NCBI GenBank assembly: GCA_002167365.1 | Contig: NHCU01000022.1 | Span: 66,069 to 73,720, forward strand | Direction: 5' to 3' | DNA length: 7,652 nucleotides | DNA from: Betaproteobacteria bacterium TMED41 | Lineage (GTDB): Bacteria > Pseudomonadota > Gammaproteobacteria > Burkholderiales > Burkholderiaceae_A | Shown: positions 1-6,659 of the stretch, piece after piece | How the letters are laid out: every line of letters begins with the position of its first letter | Position numbering within the stretch: the stretch's first letter is position 1 | Notes under the pieces: generated by a model | The model's database searches: none | Seen by the model: only the letters and a program-made list of their open reading frames with translations | What the model was told of the DNA's origin: nothing | Position numbers and translations under genes: made by a program

Positions 1-789
1 GTAACTGCTTTCGCTCTCGAAGCGGCTCCCAGAACCACAAGAGCTCAATCTTTGGACGTTCTATCTTCACAAGCTAACTTGGCTGGCTACAAGGCGGTTT
101 TATTGGCTGCTAACGAGTATCCCAGACTTTTTCCTATGATGATGACAGCAGCGGGATCAATTAAAGCAGCAAAAGTTGTGGTTTTAGGTGCAGGTGTCGC
201 GGGACTTCAAGCGATAGCAACTGCCAAAAGGCTTGGTGCTGTTGTTGAAGCTTCTGATGTTAGGCCAGCGGTAAAAGAACAAGTCGAATCCTTAGGGGCA
301 AAATTTATTGACGTTCCCTTAGAATCAGATGAAGAAAGAGAAGCTGCATTGGGCGAAGGTGGCTATGCTAAACCAATGCCCAAAACTTGGCTACTCCGTC
401 AAGGAAAAGAAGTTGCTAAAAGAATTTCAATGGCTGATATCGTGATTTCAACAGCGCTCATACCTGGAAAAAAAGCCCCGATATTAATTACCCAAACTAT
501 GGTTGAAAGCATGAGGGTAGGTTCAGTTATTGTAGATATGGCAGTGGAACAAGGTGGAAACTGTGAGGGCTCTGAGATCGACAAAACAGTCATTATTGAG
601 GGTGTAAGAATTATAGGTCTCTCAAACTTGCCGACACTATTACCAACTGATGCCTCCTCACTTTATGCCAGAAATGTTTTGGATTTTCTTAAACTAATAA
701 TCAATGATGAGAACAAACTTCACATACCTAAAGATGATGATATTGTTTCTGCCACACTTGTAGTTAATGAAGGAAAAATATGGAATTAA
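1..789 (+). CDS. pntAA: NAD(P)+ transhydrogenase subunit alpha part 1 (soluble NAD(H)-binding domain I), 5' partial
   Basis: This is the NAD(H)-binding soluble subunit of the proton-translocating transhydrogenase, which passes hydride from NADH to NADP+ on the cytoplasmic side of the inner membrane. The reading frame is open from base 1, so the first 262 visible residues are the C-terminal part of a protein that is usually about 370-380 residues. The TTG at 52 is an internal Leu codon, because the residues before it (A-P-R-T-T-R-A-Q-S) are conserved family sequence. Visible hallmarks are the Rossmann glycine motif GAGVAG at visible residues 63-68, the following E-A-S-D-V-R-P stretch, the mobile-loop segment T-A-L-I-P-G-K, and the ending P-T-D-A-S-S-L-Y-A-R-N. 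The absence of membrane segments after the dehydrogenase domain shows the split form of PntA. The last 10 nt overlap pntAB, which points to translational coupling. Identity is secure; only the start is unseen. Confidence 0.97.
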   Translation, partial: VTAFALEAAPRTTRAQSLDVLSSQANLAGYKAVLLAANEYPRLFPMMMTAAGSIKAAKVVVLGAGVAGLQAIATAKRLGAVVEASDVRPAVKEQVESLGAKFIDVPLESDEEREAALGEGGYAKPMPKTWLLRQGKEVAKRISMADIVISTALIPGKKAPILITQTMVESMRVGSVIVDMAVEQGGNCEGSEIDKTVIIEGVRIIGLSNLPTLLPTDASSLYARNVLDFLKLIINDENKLHIPKDDDIVSATLVVNEGKIWN

Positions 790-1094
790 TTAACCCCACC
801 CTTACAAATCTTATTATCTTTGTATTAGCAATTTATGTTGGTTATCACGTTGTTTGGAATGTAACCCCTGCCTTACATACTCCGCTTATGGCAGTTACAA
901 ACGCAATTTCAGCAATCGTCATCGTTGGGGCTATGCTCGCTGCTGCCCTTACAGAAACCACCTTTGGGCAAGTGATGGGCTTTCTTGCTGTAACTCTTGC
1001 AGCAGTAAATGTATTTGGGGGCTTTTTGGTCACCAGAAGAATGTTGGAAATGTTTAAAAAAAAGGACAAGACAAAAGGAAATAATAAATCATGA
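780..1094 (+). CDS. pntAB: NAD(P)+ transhydrogenase subunit alpha part 2 (small membrane subunit)
   Basis: This 104-residue protein is the membrane part of the alpha subunit, corresponding to the C-terminal transmembrane region of fused PntA. Together with the PntB membrane domain it forms the proton channel in the inner membrane. I see three hydrophobic segments at about residues 7-27, 36-56 and 62-85, and the family motif L-H-T-P-L-M-A-V-T-N-A-I-S at 32-44. The tail (about 90-104) is Lys-rich and presumably cytoplasmic. The ATG at 780 lies inside the pntAA stop region, 10 nt overlapping, with a GAAGGA Shine-Dalgarno at 769-774 inside pntAA. The stop shares ATGA with the pntB start. The out-of-frame ORFs over this gene are shadows. 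The length is normal for the split subunit. Confidence 0.95.
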   Translation: MELINPTLTNLIIFVLAIYVGYHVVWNVTPALHTPLMAVTNAISAIVIVGAMLAAALTETTFGQVMGFLAVTLAAVNVFGGFLVTRRMLEMFKKKDKTKGNNKS

Positions 1095-2530
1095 GCTTTT
1101 CTATTAATACAGTCACCCTTTTATATTTAATTGCCTCGATATGTTTCATTCAAGCCTTAAAAGGCCTATCACACCCAACCACAAGTATCAGAGGAAACAT
1201 TTTCGGAATGGTTGGAATGTCAATAGCTATTCTCACCACCTTTGGCCTTATCGGAACTATGTCCGAATTTCTTAATAAAGAGAACTTGTCAAACGGATTT
1301 TTACTTGTTTTTGCTGGAATTATTTTAGGCGGTGGTATTGGAGCCACCATGGCCAAAAAAGTTGAAATGACCAAAATGCCTGAGCTTGTTGCTTTCATGC
1401 ACTCAATGGTCGGGTTAGCGGCGGTTTTTATAGCAATCGCAGCTGTGGTAGAACCTTATGCATTAAATATTACTGAAAAAGGACAGATGATTCCTATGGG
1501 TAATAGACTAGAATTATTCCTAGGTGCTTCAATCGGAGCAATTACCTTCTCGGGCTCGGTTATTGCTTTTGGAAAACTATCTGGTAAGTATAAATTTAGG
1601 TTGTTTCAAGGGTCTCCGATTGTTTTTAAGGGACAACATTTTTTAAACCTCATTGTTGGTCTAATTATAATCCTGCTAGGTATTTTATTTACTTTCACAC
1701 AAAATTTAGATGCTTTTTTCATAATGTTAATTTTAGCTTTTGTAATTGGGGTGTTAATGATAATTCCAATCGGTGGGGCTGATATGCCAGTAGTTGTTTC
1801 TATGCTAAACAGCTACTCTGGATGGGCGGCAGCTGGAATTGGTTTCTCATTGGGAAATAGTATGTTAATTGTTGCAGGTTCGTTGGTTGGATCATCTGGC
1901 GCTATTCTCTCCTATATCATGTGTAAAGCAATGAATAGATCCTTTGTCAGTGTTATCCTAGGAGGGTTTGGTGGGGAAGTTTCTGGGCCTTCAGGATCAT
2001 CCGAACAACGTCCGGTTAAAAGTGGGTCAGCAGATGACGCCGCTTTTATGCTTTCAAACGCCGAAAGTGTAATTATAGTTCCAGGATACGGTTTGGCAGT
2101 TGCACGAGCCCAACACGCCCTGAAAGAGTTATCAGACGCACTTTTAAGCAAGGATATCCAGGTAAGATATGCCATCCATCCTGTAGCAGGTAGAATGCCC
2201 GGTCATATGAATGTTCTGCTAGCTGAAGCTGAGGTGCCTTATGATCAAGTTTTTGAAATGGATGAAATAAACTCGGAATTTAGTCAAACAGATGTAGTTT
2301 TAGTTCTTGGGGCAAATGACGTAGTAAATCCTGCTGCACGAACACCAGGAAGTGCTATTTACGGAATGCCAATCCTTGAAGTTTTCAAATCGCAAACTGT
2401 AATTGTCAACAAGAGGACTATGGCATCTGGTTATGCCGGCCTGGACAATGAACTATTCTACATGGAGAGAACAATGATGGTTTTTGGTGATGCTAAAAAA
2501 GTTATAGAAGCTATGGGAAAAGCAACATGA
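1091..2530 (+). CDS. pntB: NAD(P)+ transhydrogenase subunit beta (membrane domain II plus NADP(H)-binding domain III)
   Basis: The beta subunit couples proton movement to NADP+ reduction. It has 479 residues, close to the family size (E. coli about 460). Residues 1 to about 270 form a series of hydrophobic helices (domain II). After the linker E-V-S-G-P-S-G comes the soluble NADP(H)-binding domain III. Visible domain III motifs are the nucleotide-binding G-Y-G-L-A-V-A at 332-338, R-M-P-G-H-M-N-V-L-L-A-E-A at about 368-380, G-A-N-D-V-V-N-P-A-A at 407-416, and K-R-T-M-A-S-G-Y-A-G-L-D-N at 441-453, which are the classic dIII signatures. The start ATG overlaps the pntAB stop (ATGA), with AGGA at 1076-1079 upstream. 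No frameshift or missing motif is seen. The stop at 2528-2530 abuts the convergent erpA stop directly, and there is no hairpin terminator in between. Confidence 0.98.
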   Translation: MSFSINTVTLLYLIASICFIQALKGLSHPTTSIRGNIFGMVGMSIAILTTFGLIGTMSEFLNKENLSNGFLLVFAGIILGGGIGATMAKKVEMTKMPELVAFMHSMVGLAAVFIAIAAVVEPYALNITEKGQMIPMGNRLELFLGASIGAITFSGSVIAFGKLSGKYKFRLFQGSPIVFKGQHFLNLIVGLIIILLGILFTFTQNLDAFFIMLILAFVIGVLMIIPIGGADMPVVVSMLNSYSGWAAAGIGFSLGNSMLIVAGSLVGSSGAILSYIMCKAMNRSFVSVILGGFGGEVSGPSGSSEQRPVKSGSADDAAFMLSNAESVIIVPGYGLAVARAQHALKELSDALLSKDIQVRYAIHPVAGRMPGHMNVLLAEAEVPYDQVFEMDEINSEFSQTDVVLVLGANDVVNPAARTPGSAIYGMPILEVFKSQTVIVNKRTMASGYAGLDNELFYMERTMMVFGDAKKVIEAMGKAT

Positions 2531-2914
2531 CTAAACTGAAAAACTAGATCCGCATCCGCATGTAGTTTGAGCATTTGGGTTCCTGATTACAAATTGAGCT
2601 CCTTCTAAATCCTCCTTATAATCAATTTCGGAACCAGTAAGATATTGGTAGCTCATACTGTCAATTAGAAGCATTACACCATTTTTTTCCATTTTCGTAT
2701 CATCTTCACCAATAACTTCATCAAATGTAAAACCATATTGAAAACCTGAGCATCCTCCACCTTGAACAAAAACTCTTAGCTTAAGATCTGGATTTCCTTC
2801 CTCATCAATTAAACTCTTTACCTTATCTGCAGCAGAATCCGTAAAGACAAAAGGAGGAGGCATTTGATCAGCCGAAGTTGGATTTAACTTTTCTTGATGT
2901 ACCTCTGCGTTCAT
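2531..2914 (-). CDS. erpA: Iron-sulfur cluster insertion protein ErpA (A-type carrier)
   Basis: A 127-residue A-type carrier of the HesB/IscA/ErpA family, which holds an Fe-S cluster and passes it to apoproteins in the cytoplasm. The three cluster-ligand cysteines are present: C55 in G-G-G-C-S-G-F-Q-Y, and C119 and C121 in the C-terminal T-C-G-C-G-S-S-F. The segment P-P-P-F-V-F-T-D-S-A-A-D-K-V after a variable N-terminus of about 18 residues fits ErpA better than IscA or SufA, as does its place next to argC and ribosomal genes rather than in an isc or suf operon. The ATG at 2914 has a good AGGA site (tcct on the plus strand at 2923-2926), 8 nt upstream. It lies 43 bp after argC on the same strand with no terminator between, so co-transcription with argC is likely. 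Confidence 0.95.
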   Translation of the reverse strand: MNAEVHQEKLNPTSADQMPPPFVFTDSAADKVKSLIDEEGNPDLKLRVFVQGGGCSGFQYGFTFDEVIGEDDTKMEKNGVMLLIDSMSYQYLTGSEIDYKEDLEGAQFVIRNPNAQTTCGCGSSFSV

Positions 2915-2957
2915 TTTTTATATCCTTTTAAATTTATTGTTTAATTCTAATCTATTT

Positions 2958-4043
2958 TTATGAAGCAAAACCAATCAGTTCTAATCCTTCACATTCATTA
3001 AGGTCAAACATAATATTCATAACTTGAACAGCTTGTCCAGACGCACCTTTAACTAAATTATCCTCCACAACATAAACAACTAATTTATTTGAATTTAATG
3101 TTTTATCGTAGCTGGGCCTACTAAGAGCAATTTTTATAGTATTTAGACCCCGAACTGATGCGGTTTCTGGATTTATTCCATCTGGTAAAACTTCAACAAA
3201 GGGTTCCGTGGCATATGTTTGCTCATAAAGTTGTTTTATATCAACACCTAATGCAAATTCTTTCAACTTACAGTATAGGGTAGCTTCAATACCTCTAATC
3301 ATAGGCACCAAATGAGGGGAAAACAGGATTTCAAGAGTATTTGAAATACAGGAATCTTGCCGATTTGCTCCTAGCATTATTGCATTTAATTCTTGATAAA
3401 TTTCTGGCCAATGCCTGTGTCCAGTTAATCCATATGCTTTAAAATTTTCAGATATTTCCGAAAACATTGTTTCTGTTTTTGGGGTTTTACCAGCACCACT
3501 AACGCCAGATTTGCAATCTGCTATGAGACTATTTGTATCAACAAGATTAGCTTTTAATAATGGGAAGAAGCCAAGTATTACAGCAGTGGGATAACAACCT
3601 GGCATTGCTACAATTCTTGAAGTTTTAATTTTTTCTCTATATATTTCTGGTAACCCGTAAACTGCTTCTTTTAATAACCCCTCTTCTGAATGGGTAAGGC
3701 CATACCATTTGCTAAAATCTTCTGAGTCTTTTAATCTAAAATCGGCAGAAAGATCGATAACTTTCGTACCAAGTTTTATTAGTTGGTAAGCTTTTTCCAT
3801 AGCAACACCATGCGGCGTTGCAAAAAAAACTACATCGCACTTTTTAAATTCTTTGTTTTCATATTCGATAATATGAAATTTTTTTTTGTTTTCAAACGGT
3901 TTAAAAATTTGAGAGTTTTGGCTTTTGTTTGACCTACCACCTGCGATTAGAATTTTGTCAACGTTTGGATGGTGTCTTAGGATGCGAAGCAATTCCAGGC
4001 CAGTGTAACCCGAAGCCCCAACTACCCCGACATTAATCACCAT
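2958..4043 (-). CDS. argC: N-acetyl-gamma-glutamyl-phosphate reductase
   Basis: ArgC catalyses the NADPH-dependent reduction of N-acetylglutamyl phosphate to the semialdehyde, the third step of arginine synthesis in the cytoplasm. The 361-residue protein has the N-terminal NADP-binding motif G-A-S-G-Y-T-G at 9-15, the catalytic cysteine C150 in M-P-G-C-Y-P-T-A, the active-site segment G-H-R-H-W-P-E-I at 208-215, and the C-terminal N-L-V-K-G-A-S-G-Q-A-V-Q. This is the long (type 1, about 340-360 residue) form. The start is less certain than the identity: there is no clear Shine-Dalgarno before the ATG at 4043, the frame is closed by TGA at 4065-4067, and codon 2 is GTG. Two short ORFs overlap the start in another frame. 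It lies 91 bp after rpsI with no terminator seen, so it may be read from the rplM promoter or from its own promoter in the gap. Confidence 0.97.
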   Translation of the reverse strand: MVINVGVVGASGYTGLELLRILRHHPNVDKILIAGGRSNKSQNSQIFKPFENKKKFHIIEYENKEFKKCDVVFFATPHGVAMEKAYQLIKLGTKVIDLSADFRLKDSEDFSKWYGLTHSEEGLLKEAVYGLPEIYREKIKTSRIVAMPGCYPTAVILGFFPLLKANLVDTNSLIADCKSGVSGAGKTPKTETMFSEISENFKAYGLTGHRHWPEIYQELNAIMLGANRQDSCISNTLEILFSPHLVPMIRGIEATLYCKLKEFALGVDIKQLYEQTYATEPFVEVLPDGINPETASVRGLNTIKIALSRPSYDKTLNSNKLVVYVVEDNLVKGASGQAVQVMNIMFDLNECEGLELIGFAS

Positions 4044-4095
4044 AAACCCATAGTAAGGAATTACTCATGTCACCATCGCTTAATTTGTATTGATC

Positions 4096-4109
4096 AATTG
4101 GATCCAATT
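4096..4109. repeat. 14-bp perfect palindrome in the rpsI-argC gap
   Basis: AATTGGATCCAATT is its own reverse complement, with 7-bp arms and no spacer, 53 bp upstream of the argC start. On the minus strand a -10-like TATAAA (4113 to 4108) overlaps its edge, so it would cover the transcription start of an argC promoter if that element is used. No recognised operator (for example a clear ArgR box) matches. A palindrome of this size can occur by chance in AT-rich DNA. Confidence 0.4.
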
Positions 4110-4134
4110 TATAATTCTGACCAAAGTGGGTTAA

Positions 4135-4527
4135 TTAACGTTTAGAGAACTGCTTTCTTTTACGCGCTTTGTGCAAACCAACTTTTTTTCTTTCAACCTC
4201 TCTAGCATCCCTAGTTACTAAACCAGCTTTAGAAAGGCTTGGTTTTAACGTATCATCGTATTCTATTAAAGCTCTAGTTAAACCATGCCTCACGGCGCCG
4301 GCCTGACCTGACTCACCTCCACCAAAAACATTAACTTTTATATCGAAATTAGTTAAATTATCAGTAAGGACTAAAGGTTGGCAAACTATCATTTTACCGG
4401 TTTCTCTTGGGAAGTAGTCATCAAGTTTTTTACCATTGACTATGATTTTTCCAGTGCCCTTTTTAACAAAGACTCTGGCTACAGAGCTTTTTCTTCTCCC
4501 GGTACCGTAAAAGTATTCTCCAACCAT
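4135..4527 (-). CDS. rpsI: 30S ribosomal protein S9 (uS9)
   Basis: Ribosomal protein uS9 of the small-subunit head, 130 residues, the usual bacterial length. Conserved segments are G-T-G-R-R-K-S-S-V-A-R-V at 8-19, G-G-G-E-S-G-Q-A-G-A-V-R-H-G at 69-82, and the basic tail K-A-R-K-R-K-Q-F-S-K-R at 120-130. In known ribosomes this extended C-terminal tail reaches the P-site tRNA, and the intact S-K-R end is present. The ATG has a strong AAGGAA site (ttcctt on the plus strand at 4535-4540). It follows rplM by 24 nt, the standard rplM-rpsI operon. Confidence 0.98.
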   Translation of the reverse strand: MVGEYFYGTGRRKSSVARVFVKKGTGKIIVNGKKLDDYFPRETGKMIVCQPLVLTDNLTNFDIKVNVFGGGESGQAGAVRHGLTRALIEYDDTLKPSLSKAGLVTRDAREVERKKVGLHKARKRKQFSKR

Positions 4528-4551
4528 ACAGAAATTCCTTATTTTTATTTT

Positions 4552-4992
4552 TTATAGTTCAACAGCGTTTGGCTGTTGGGCCGAATGAGGGTGATTATCA
4601 CCTTCATAGATTTTTAACTTTTTAATCATTGCGTACCCGAGGGGACCTTTCGGTAGCATACCTTTGACTGCCAAATAAAGGGCTCTTCCAGGGAACTTGT
4701 TTTGCATTTTAAAAAATGTTGTTTCGTAAATTCCTCCAGGAAAGCCAGAATGACGATAATACTTTTTTCCTTCAGCTTTATTTCCCGTTACTCTTAATTG
4801 TGATGCATTCACAACAATTACATAGTCGCCATTGTCCATGTGAGATGTAAACTCTGGTTTATGTTTTCCACGTAATCTAAATGCAATGTTAGATGCTAAT
4901 CTACCTAAAACCTTGTCTTTAGCATCCACTAAAAGCCATTCATGCTGAATATCGGCATGCTTAGCAACATATGTTTTTTGGTTTTGGTTCAT
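4552..4992 (-). CDS. rplM: 50S ribosomal protein L13 (uL13)
   Basis: Ribosomal protein uL13, an early-assembling large-subunit protein that binds 23S rRNA. It has 146 residues, against about 142 in E. coli. Family segments are L-G-R-L-A-S at 29-34, G-D-Y-V-I-V-V-N-A at 55-63, K-Y-Y-R-H-S-G-F-P-G-G at 77-87, V-K-G-M-L-P-K-G-P-L-G at 109-119 and H-P-H-S-A-Q-Q-P at 134-141. It is first in the minus-strand rplM-rpsI operon. I see no clear Shine-Dalgarno before the ATG at 4992, which is odd for a highly expressed gene. In E. coli this operon is autoregulated by L13; whether that holds here cannot be read from sequence, although a small hairpin lies at the start of the presumed leader. Confidence 0.98.
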   Translation of the reverse strand: MNQNQKTYVAKHADIQHEWLLVDAKDKVLGRLASNIAFRLRGKHKPEFTSHMDNGDYVIVVNASQLRVTGNKAEGKKYYRHSGFPGGIYETTFFKMQNKFPGRALYLAVKGMLPKGPLGYAMIKKLKIYEGDNHPHSAQQPNAVEL

Positions 4993-5036
4993 TTGATTAT
5001 ATTGCCGTATTTTTAAAGGTTAGCCGACTATGTTAT

Positions 5037-5055
5037 CTAAAACAGTCAGTTTTAG
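5037..5055. repeat. Inverted repeat (7-bp arms) at the presumed rplM transcription start
   Basis: CTAAAAC (5037-5043) and GTTTTAG (5049-5055) are perfect inverted copies around a 5-nt loop. The dyad sits immediately downstream of the candidate rplM promoter. It could be an operator, or a hairpin at the 5' end of the rplM leader RNA if transcription starts upstream of it. There is no T-run on either side, so it is not a terminator. Its short AT-rich arms make chance a real alternative. Confidence 0.35.
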
Positions 5056-5082
5056 CAATATTTATGAAATTCTATTTGTCAA
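5055..5082 (-). promoter_or_regulatory. Candidate sigma-70 promoter for rplM-rpsI
   Basis: On the minus strand a perfect -35 hexamer TTGACA lies at 5082 to 5077. A weak -10 candidate, TATTGC, follows 16 nt later at 5060 to 5055. This would start transcription near 5048 and give a leader of about 55 nt before the rplM ATG. The -35 match is strong and the -10 is poor, so the exact start is uncertain. A TATAAT at 5001 to 4996 is too close to the start codon to serve. Confidence 0.4.
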
Positions 5083-5284
5083 GATACTAGGACCTTTTTC
5101 AAATTAGTGTTTCACATTTGTTTTTAATTAAGTTTTAAAGCTCATGTAGTGTAAATGATACGATTAATATGAAACTTTTATTGCATTGGCACAATTCAAG
5201 TAAGTTGCTCCACAATTTTAAAACATAATTTAAATGCAATGCTCGGTAATAAAAGCCGTCTTTTTTTAAAATTTTGGAGAAAAA

Positions 5285-6358
5285 ATGAAAAAATCACTTA
5301 TAGCTTTAGCGTGCCTTACCGCTTTCTCAGGTATTACTCAAGCAGCTTCTGTTAAAGTTTATGGTCGTTTAGATGCTGGTCTCACAAGCATTTCCGGGGT
5401 TGGGGATAATGACCAAACATTAACAGGTTTAGCCTATGGGCCCTTATCTTCCTCACGTTGGGGGGTTAAAGGCAATGAAAATCTTGGTGGCGGATATAAA
5501 GCTTTCTTTGGCATCGAATCAGAGGTTCATAATGACACAGGTCTCTCAGGCGGAAATAATAAAACCGGAAGCGGTGCTGGAAGTGTTTACTGGAAACGAA
5601 AATCCATTATCGGCATGAATACTCCGGTAGGTAAATTTACATTTGGTCTTAACAAAACTATTGATAAAGTCCTAGCCTCAAAATACGATATGGTTGGCTC
5701 CAACTTTGCCGGGTTTAAAACAATGTCTGATTACATAGCTATTGGTGATCGAATTGATAATGCAATTTTTTATGAGTCACCTAAGCTAGGAACCGGAGGA
5801 AAATTATACTTTGAAAGAATGTTTGGTGAGGTTGCTGGTGAAAGTGAGGCTAATACAAGAACAGGCATTGCAGCAACTTTCAAGTTTGGAGATGCACAAG
5901 CTTTTATAGCTTATTCAGAAGCTAAAGGCGCCCTTGGAGCTGATGATTGGGATCAATACGGCTTTGGGGTTCAGTTTAAAACACCTCAGAAAATTGTTTT
6001 AAAGGCGCAGTACTGGGATTTGTCTAACGATACAGCGGCAGATACCTCTGGTTTGGGCTTTTCAGCTGATGGAGAGGGTTATTCAATTAGTGCAATGGGT
6101 CCAATTTCTAAGCATACTAAAATCGGTTTAGGTTACCATCATTCTGAGCAAACAGAGAATTCTGCAGAGAAAATCTCTATGACTCAATTAGCTGTTCTTC
6201 ACAGTTTTTCAAAGAAAATTACTGGCTATGCAATGGTTGGTACTTTGGACAATGGAAGTGGAGCCAATCATGAACTCCATAAGAAAGGGTTTTCTTCGCA
6301 AGCAGGAAATGGTGTCGACCAGGATGGATTTACTATTGGAATGAGAGTCAAATTCTAA
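5285..6358 (+). CDS. Outer-membrane general porin (betaproteobacterial type), complete
   Basis: A 357-residue outer-membrane beta-barrel porin that allows passive diffusion of small hydrophilic solutes. It has a Sec signal peptide (M-K-K, hydrophobic core, cleavage after about A20 or A21), then V-K-V-Y-G-R-L-D-A-G-L as the first strand and S-S-R-W-G-V-K-G-N-E-N-L-G-G-G at 56-70, the hallmark of the Gram-negative porin family of betaproteobacteria. Alternating hydrophobic strands follow, and the protein ends in G-M-R-V-K-F with the C-terminal Phe recognised by the BAM machinery. Length is typical for this 16-strand trimeric family. The start is fixed by GGAG at 5276-5279, 5 nt from the ATG. 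It stands alone with its own terminator at 6392-6419. Cys10 lies in the signal peptide core, not in a proper lipobox. Substrate preference cannot be told. Confidence 0.93.
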   Translation: MKKSLIALACLTAFSGITQAASVKVYGRLDAGLTSISGVGDNDQTLTGLAYGPLSSSRWGVKGNENLGGGYKAFFGIESEVHNDTGLSGGNNKTGSGAGSVYWKRKSIIGMNTPVGKFTFGLNKTIDKVLASKYDMVGSNFAGFKTMSDYIAIGDRIDNAIFYESPKLGTGGKLYFERMFGEVAGESEANTRTGIAATFKFGDAQAFIAYSEAKGALGADDWDQYGFGVQFKTPQKIVLKAQYWDLSNDTAADTSGLGFSADGEGYSISAMGPISKHTKIGLGYHHSEQTENSAEKISMTQLAVLHSFSKKITGYAMVGTLDNGSGANHELHKKGFSSQAGNGVDQDGFTIGMRVKF

Positions 6359-6391
6359 TTCAGATTACTAACATTAGTCTATCAGATAGTT

Positions 6392-6419
6392 ACCGCCTAA
6401 AAACAGGCGGTTTCTTTTT
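6392..6419 (+). terminator. Rho-independent terminator of the first porin
   Basis: ACCGCCT (6392-6398) pairs perfectly with AGGCGGT (6405-6411) around the 6-nt loop AAAAAC, and the stem is followed by TTCTTTTT (6412-6419). It begins 34 nt after the porin stop. The GC-rich stem and U-tract are classic for intrinsic termination on the plus strand. Confidence 0.9.
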
Positions 6420-6581
6420 GGTATTTCCAAAATCCTTACCCCACAACTTATATTATTAAAAATTCAACTATCATCAATTAGAACACTTAAGATATTTCAT
6501 GCAAATCTTTCTTGTAAAACAAAATAGACAGGCTCAGATTATCATTTAAAGTGTGTTTCAGACTACAAGAATGGTAATAAC

Positions 6582-6606
6582 TGAATTAGAGATTGTATCT
6601 AATTCA
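6582..6606. repeat. 9-bp inverted repeat in the inter-porin spacer
   Basis: TGAATTAGA (6582-6590) and TCTAATTCA (6598-6606) are perfect inverted copies around a 7-nt loop (GATTGTA). The stem is AT-rich and is not directly followed by a T-run, so it does not look like an intrinsic terminator. It lies upstream of the second hairpin at 6633-6659 when read on the plus strand. Its role is unknown: it could be part of a structured 3' RNA, a protein-binding site or chance. Confidence 0.4.
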
Positions 6607-6627
6607 AGTCATAACAATTTTTTCTAC

Positions 6628-6659
6628 AAAAAAAACCAAGCTACACAGTAGCTTGGTTT
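6628..6659 (-). terminator. Rho-independent terminator of the second porin
   Basis: AAACCAAGCTAC (6633-6644) and GTAGCTTGGTTT (6648-6659) form a perfect 12-bp stem with a 3-nt loop. Read on the minus strand, the stem runs into a stretch of eight T (6635 to 6628), the right polarity for the minus-strand porin that stops at 6723, 63 nt upstream. On the plus strand the stem is followed by AATTCTC, so termination in that direction would be weak. Confidence 0.9.

Larger units (their letters stand above)
4993..5284. other. Divergent intergenic region between rplM and the first porin
   Basis: A 292-bp AT-rich spacer must hold the promoters of both the minus-strand ribosomal operon and the plus-strand porin. 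The rplM side has the TTGACA-based candidate and the dyad at 5037-5055. On the porin side I find no convincing -35/-10 pair. The best weak guess is TTGCTC (5205-5210) with TTTAAA (5229-5234), 18 nt apart. A clear GGAG ribosome site lies at 5276-5279. I see no tRNA, no small gene with a ribosome site and no terminator here. Confidence 0.7.

Noticed and set aside
399..2175. Opposite-strand ORFs at 399-593, 845-1069, 1150-1398 and 1912-2175 and the plus-strand ORF at 854-1057
   Set aside because: They lie within the well-supported pnt genes in other frames, have no family features and no independent ribosome sites.
2541..2568. 6-bp inverted repeat (AAACTA and TAGTTT) in the erpA 3' end, considered as a terminator
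   Set aside because: The stem is AT-rich with a 16-nt loop and only two extra T after it on the minus strand. It is too weak to call an intrinsic terminator.
4100..4125. ArgR-like box upstream of argC on the minus strand
   Set aside because: The segment around GAATTATAAATTG keeps only part of one half-site of the TGAAT...ATTCA consensus, too little to call.
4996..5001. Perfect TATAAT on the minus strand just before the rplM ATG
   Set aside because: It would place the transcription start inside the start codon and has no matching -35. It probably reflects AT-rich composition.
5180..5240. 8-bp inverted repeat ATTGCATT/AATGCAAT upstream of the first porin
   Set aside because: The arms are 45 nt apart, and a match of this size is expected by chance in about 300 bp of AT-rich sequence.
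5285..5320. Cys10 in the porin signal peptide as a lipoprotein signal
   Set aside because: The preceding residues A-L-A do not form a good lipobox, and the mature start and C-terminal Phe are those of a barrel porin.
5436..5618. 60-codon plus-strand ORF inside the first porin
   Set aside because: It is an out-of-frame shadow of a clearly recognised porin.
6571..6651. Small 26-codon ORF starting with ATG in the inter-porin spacer
   Set aside because: It has no ribosome site and runs through the terminator stem. Its composition looks like random AT-rich DNA.
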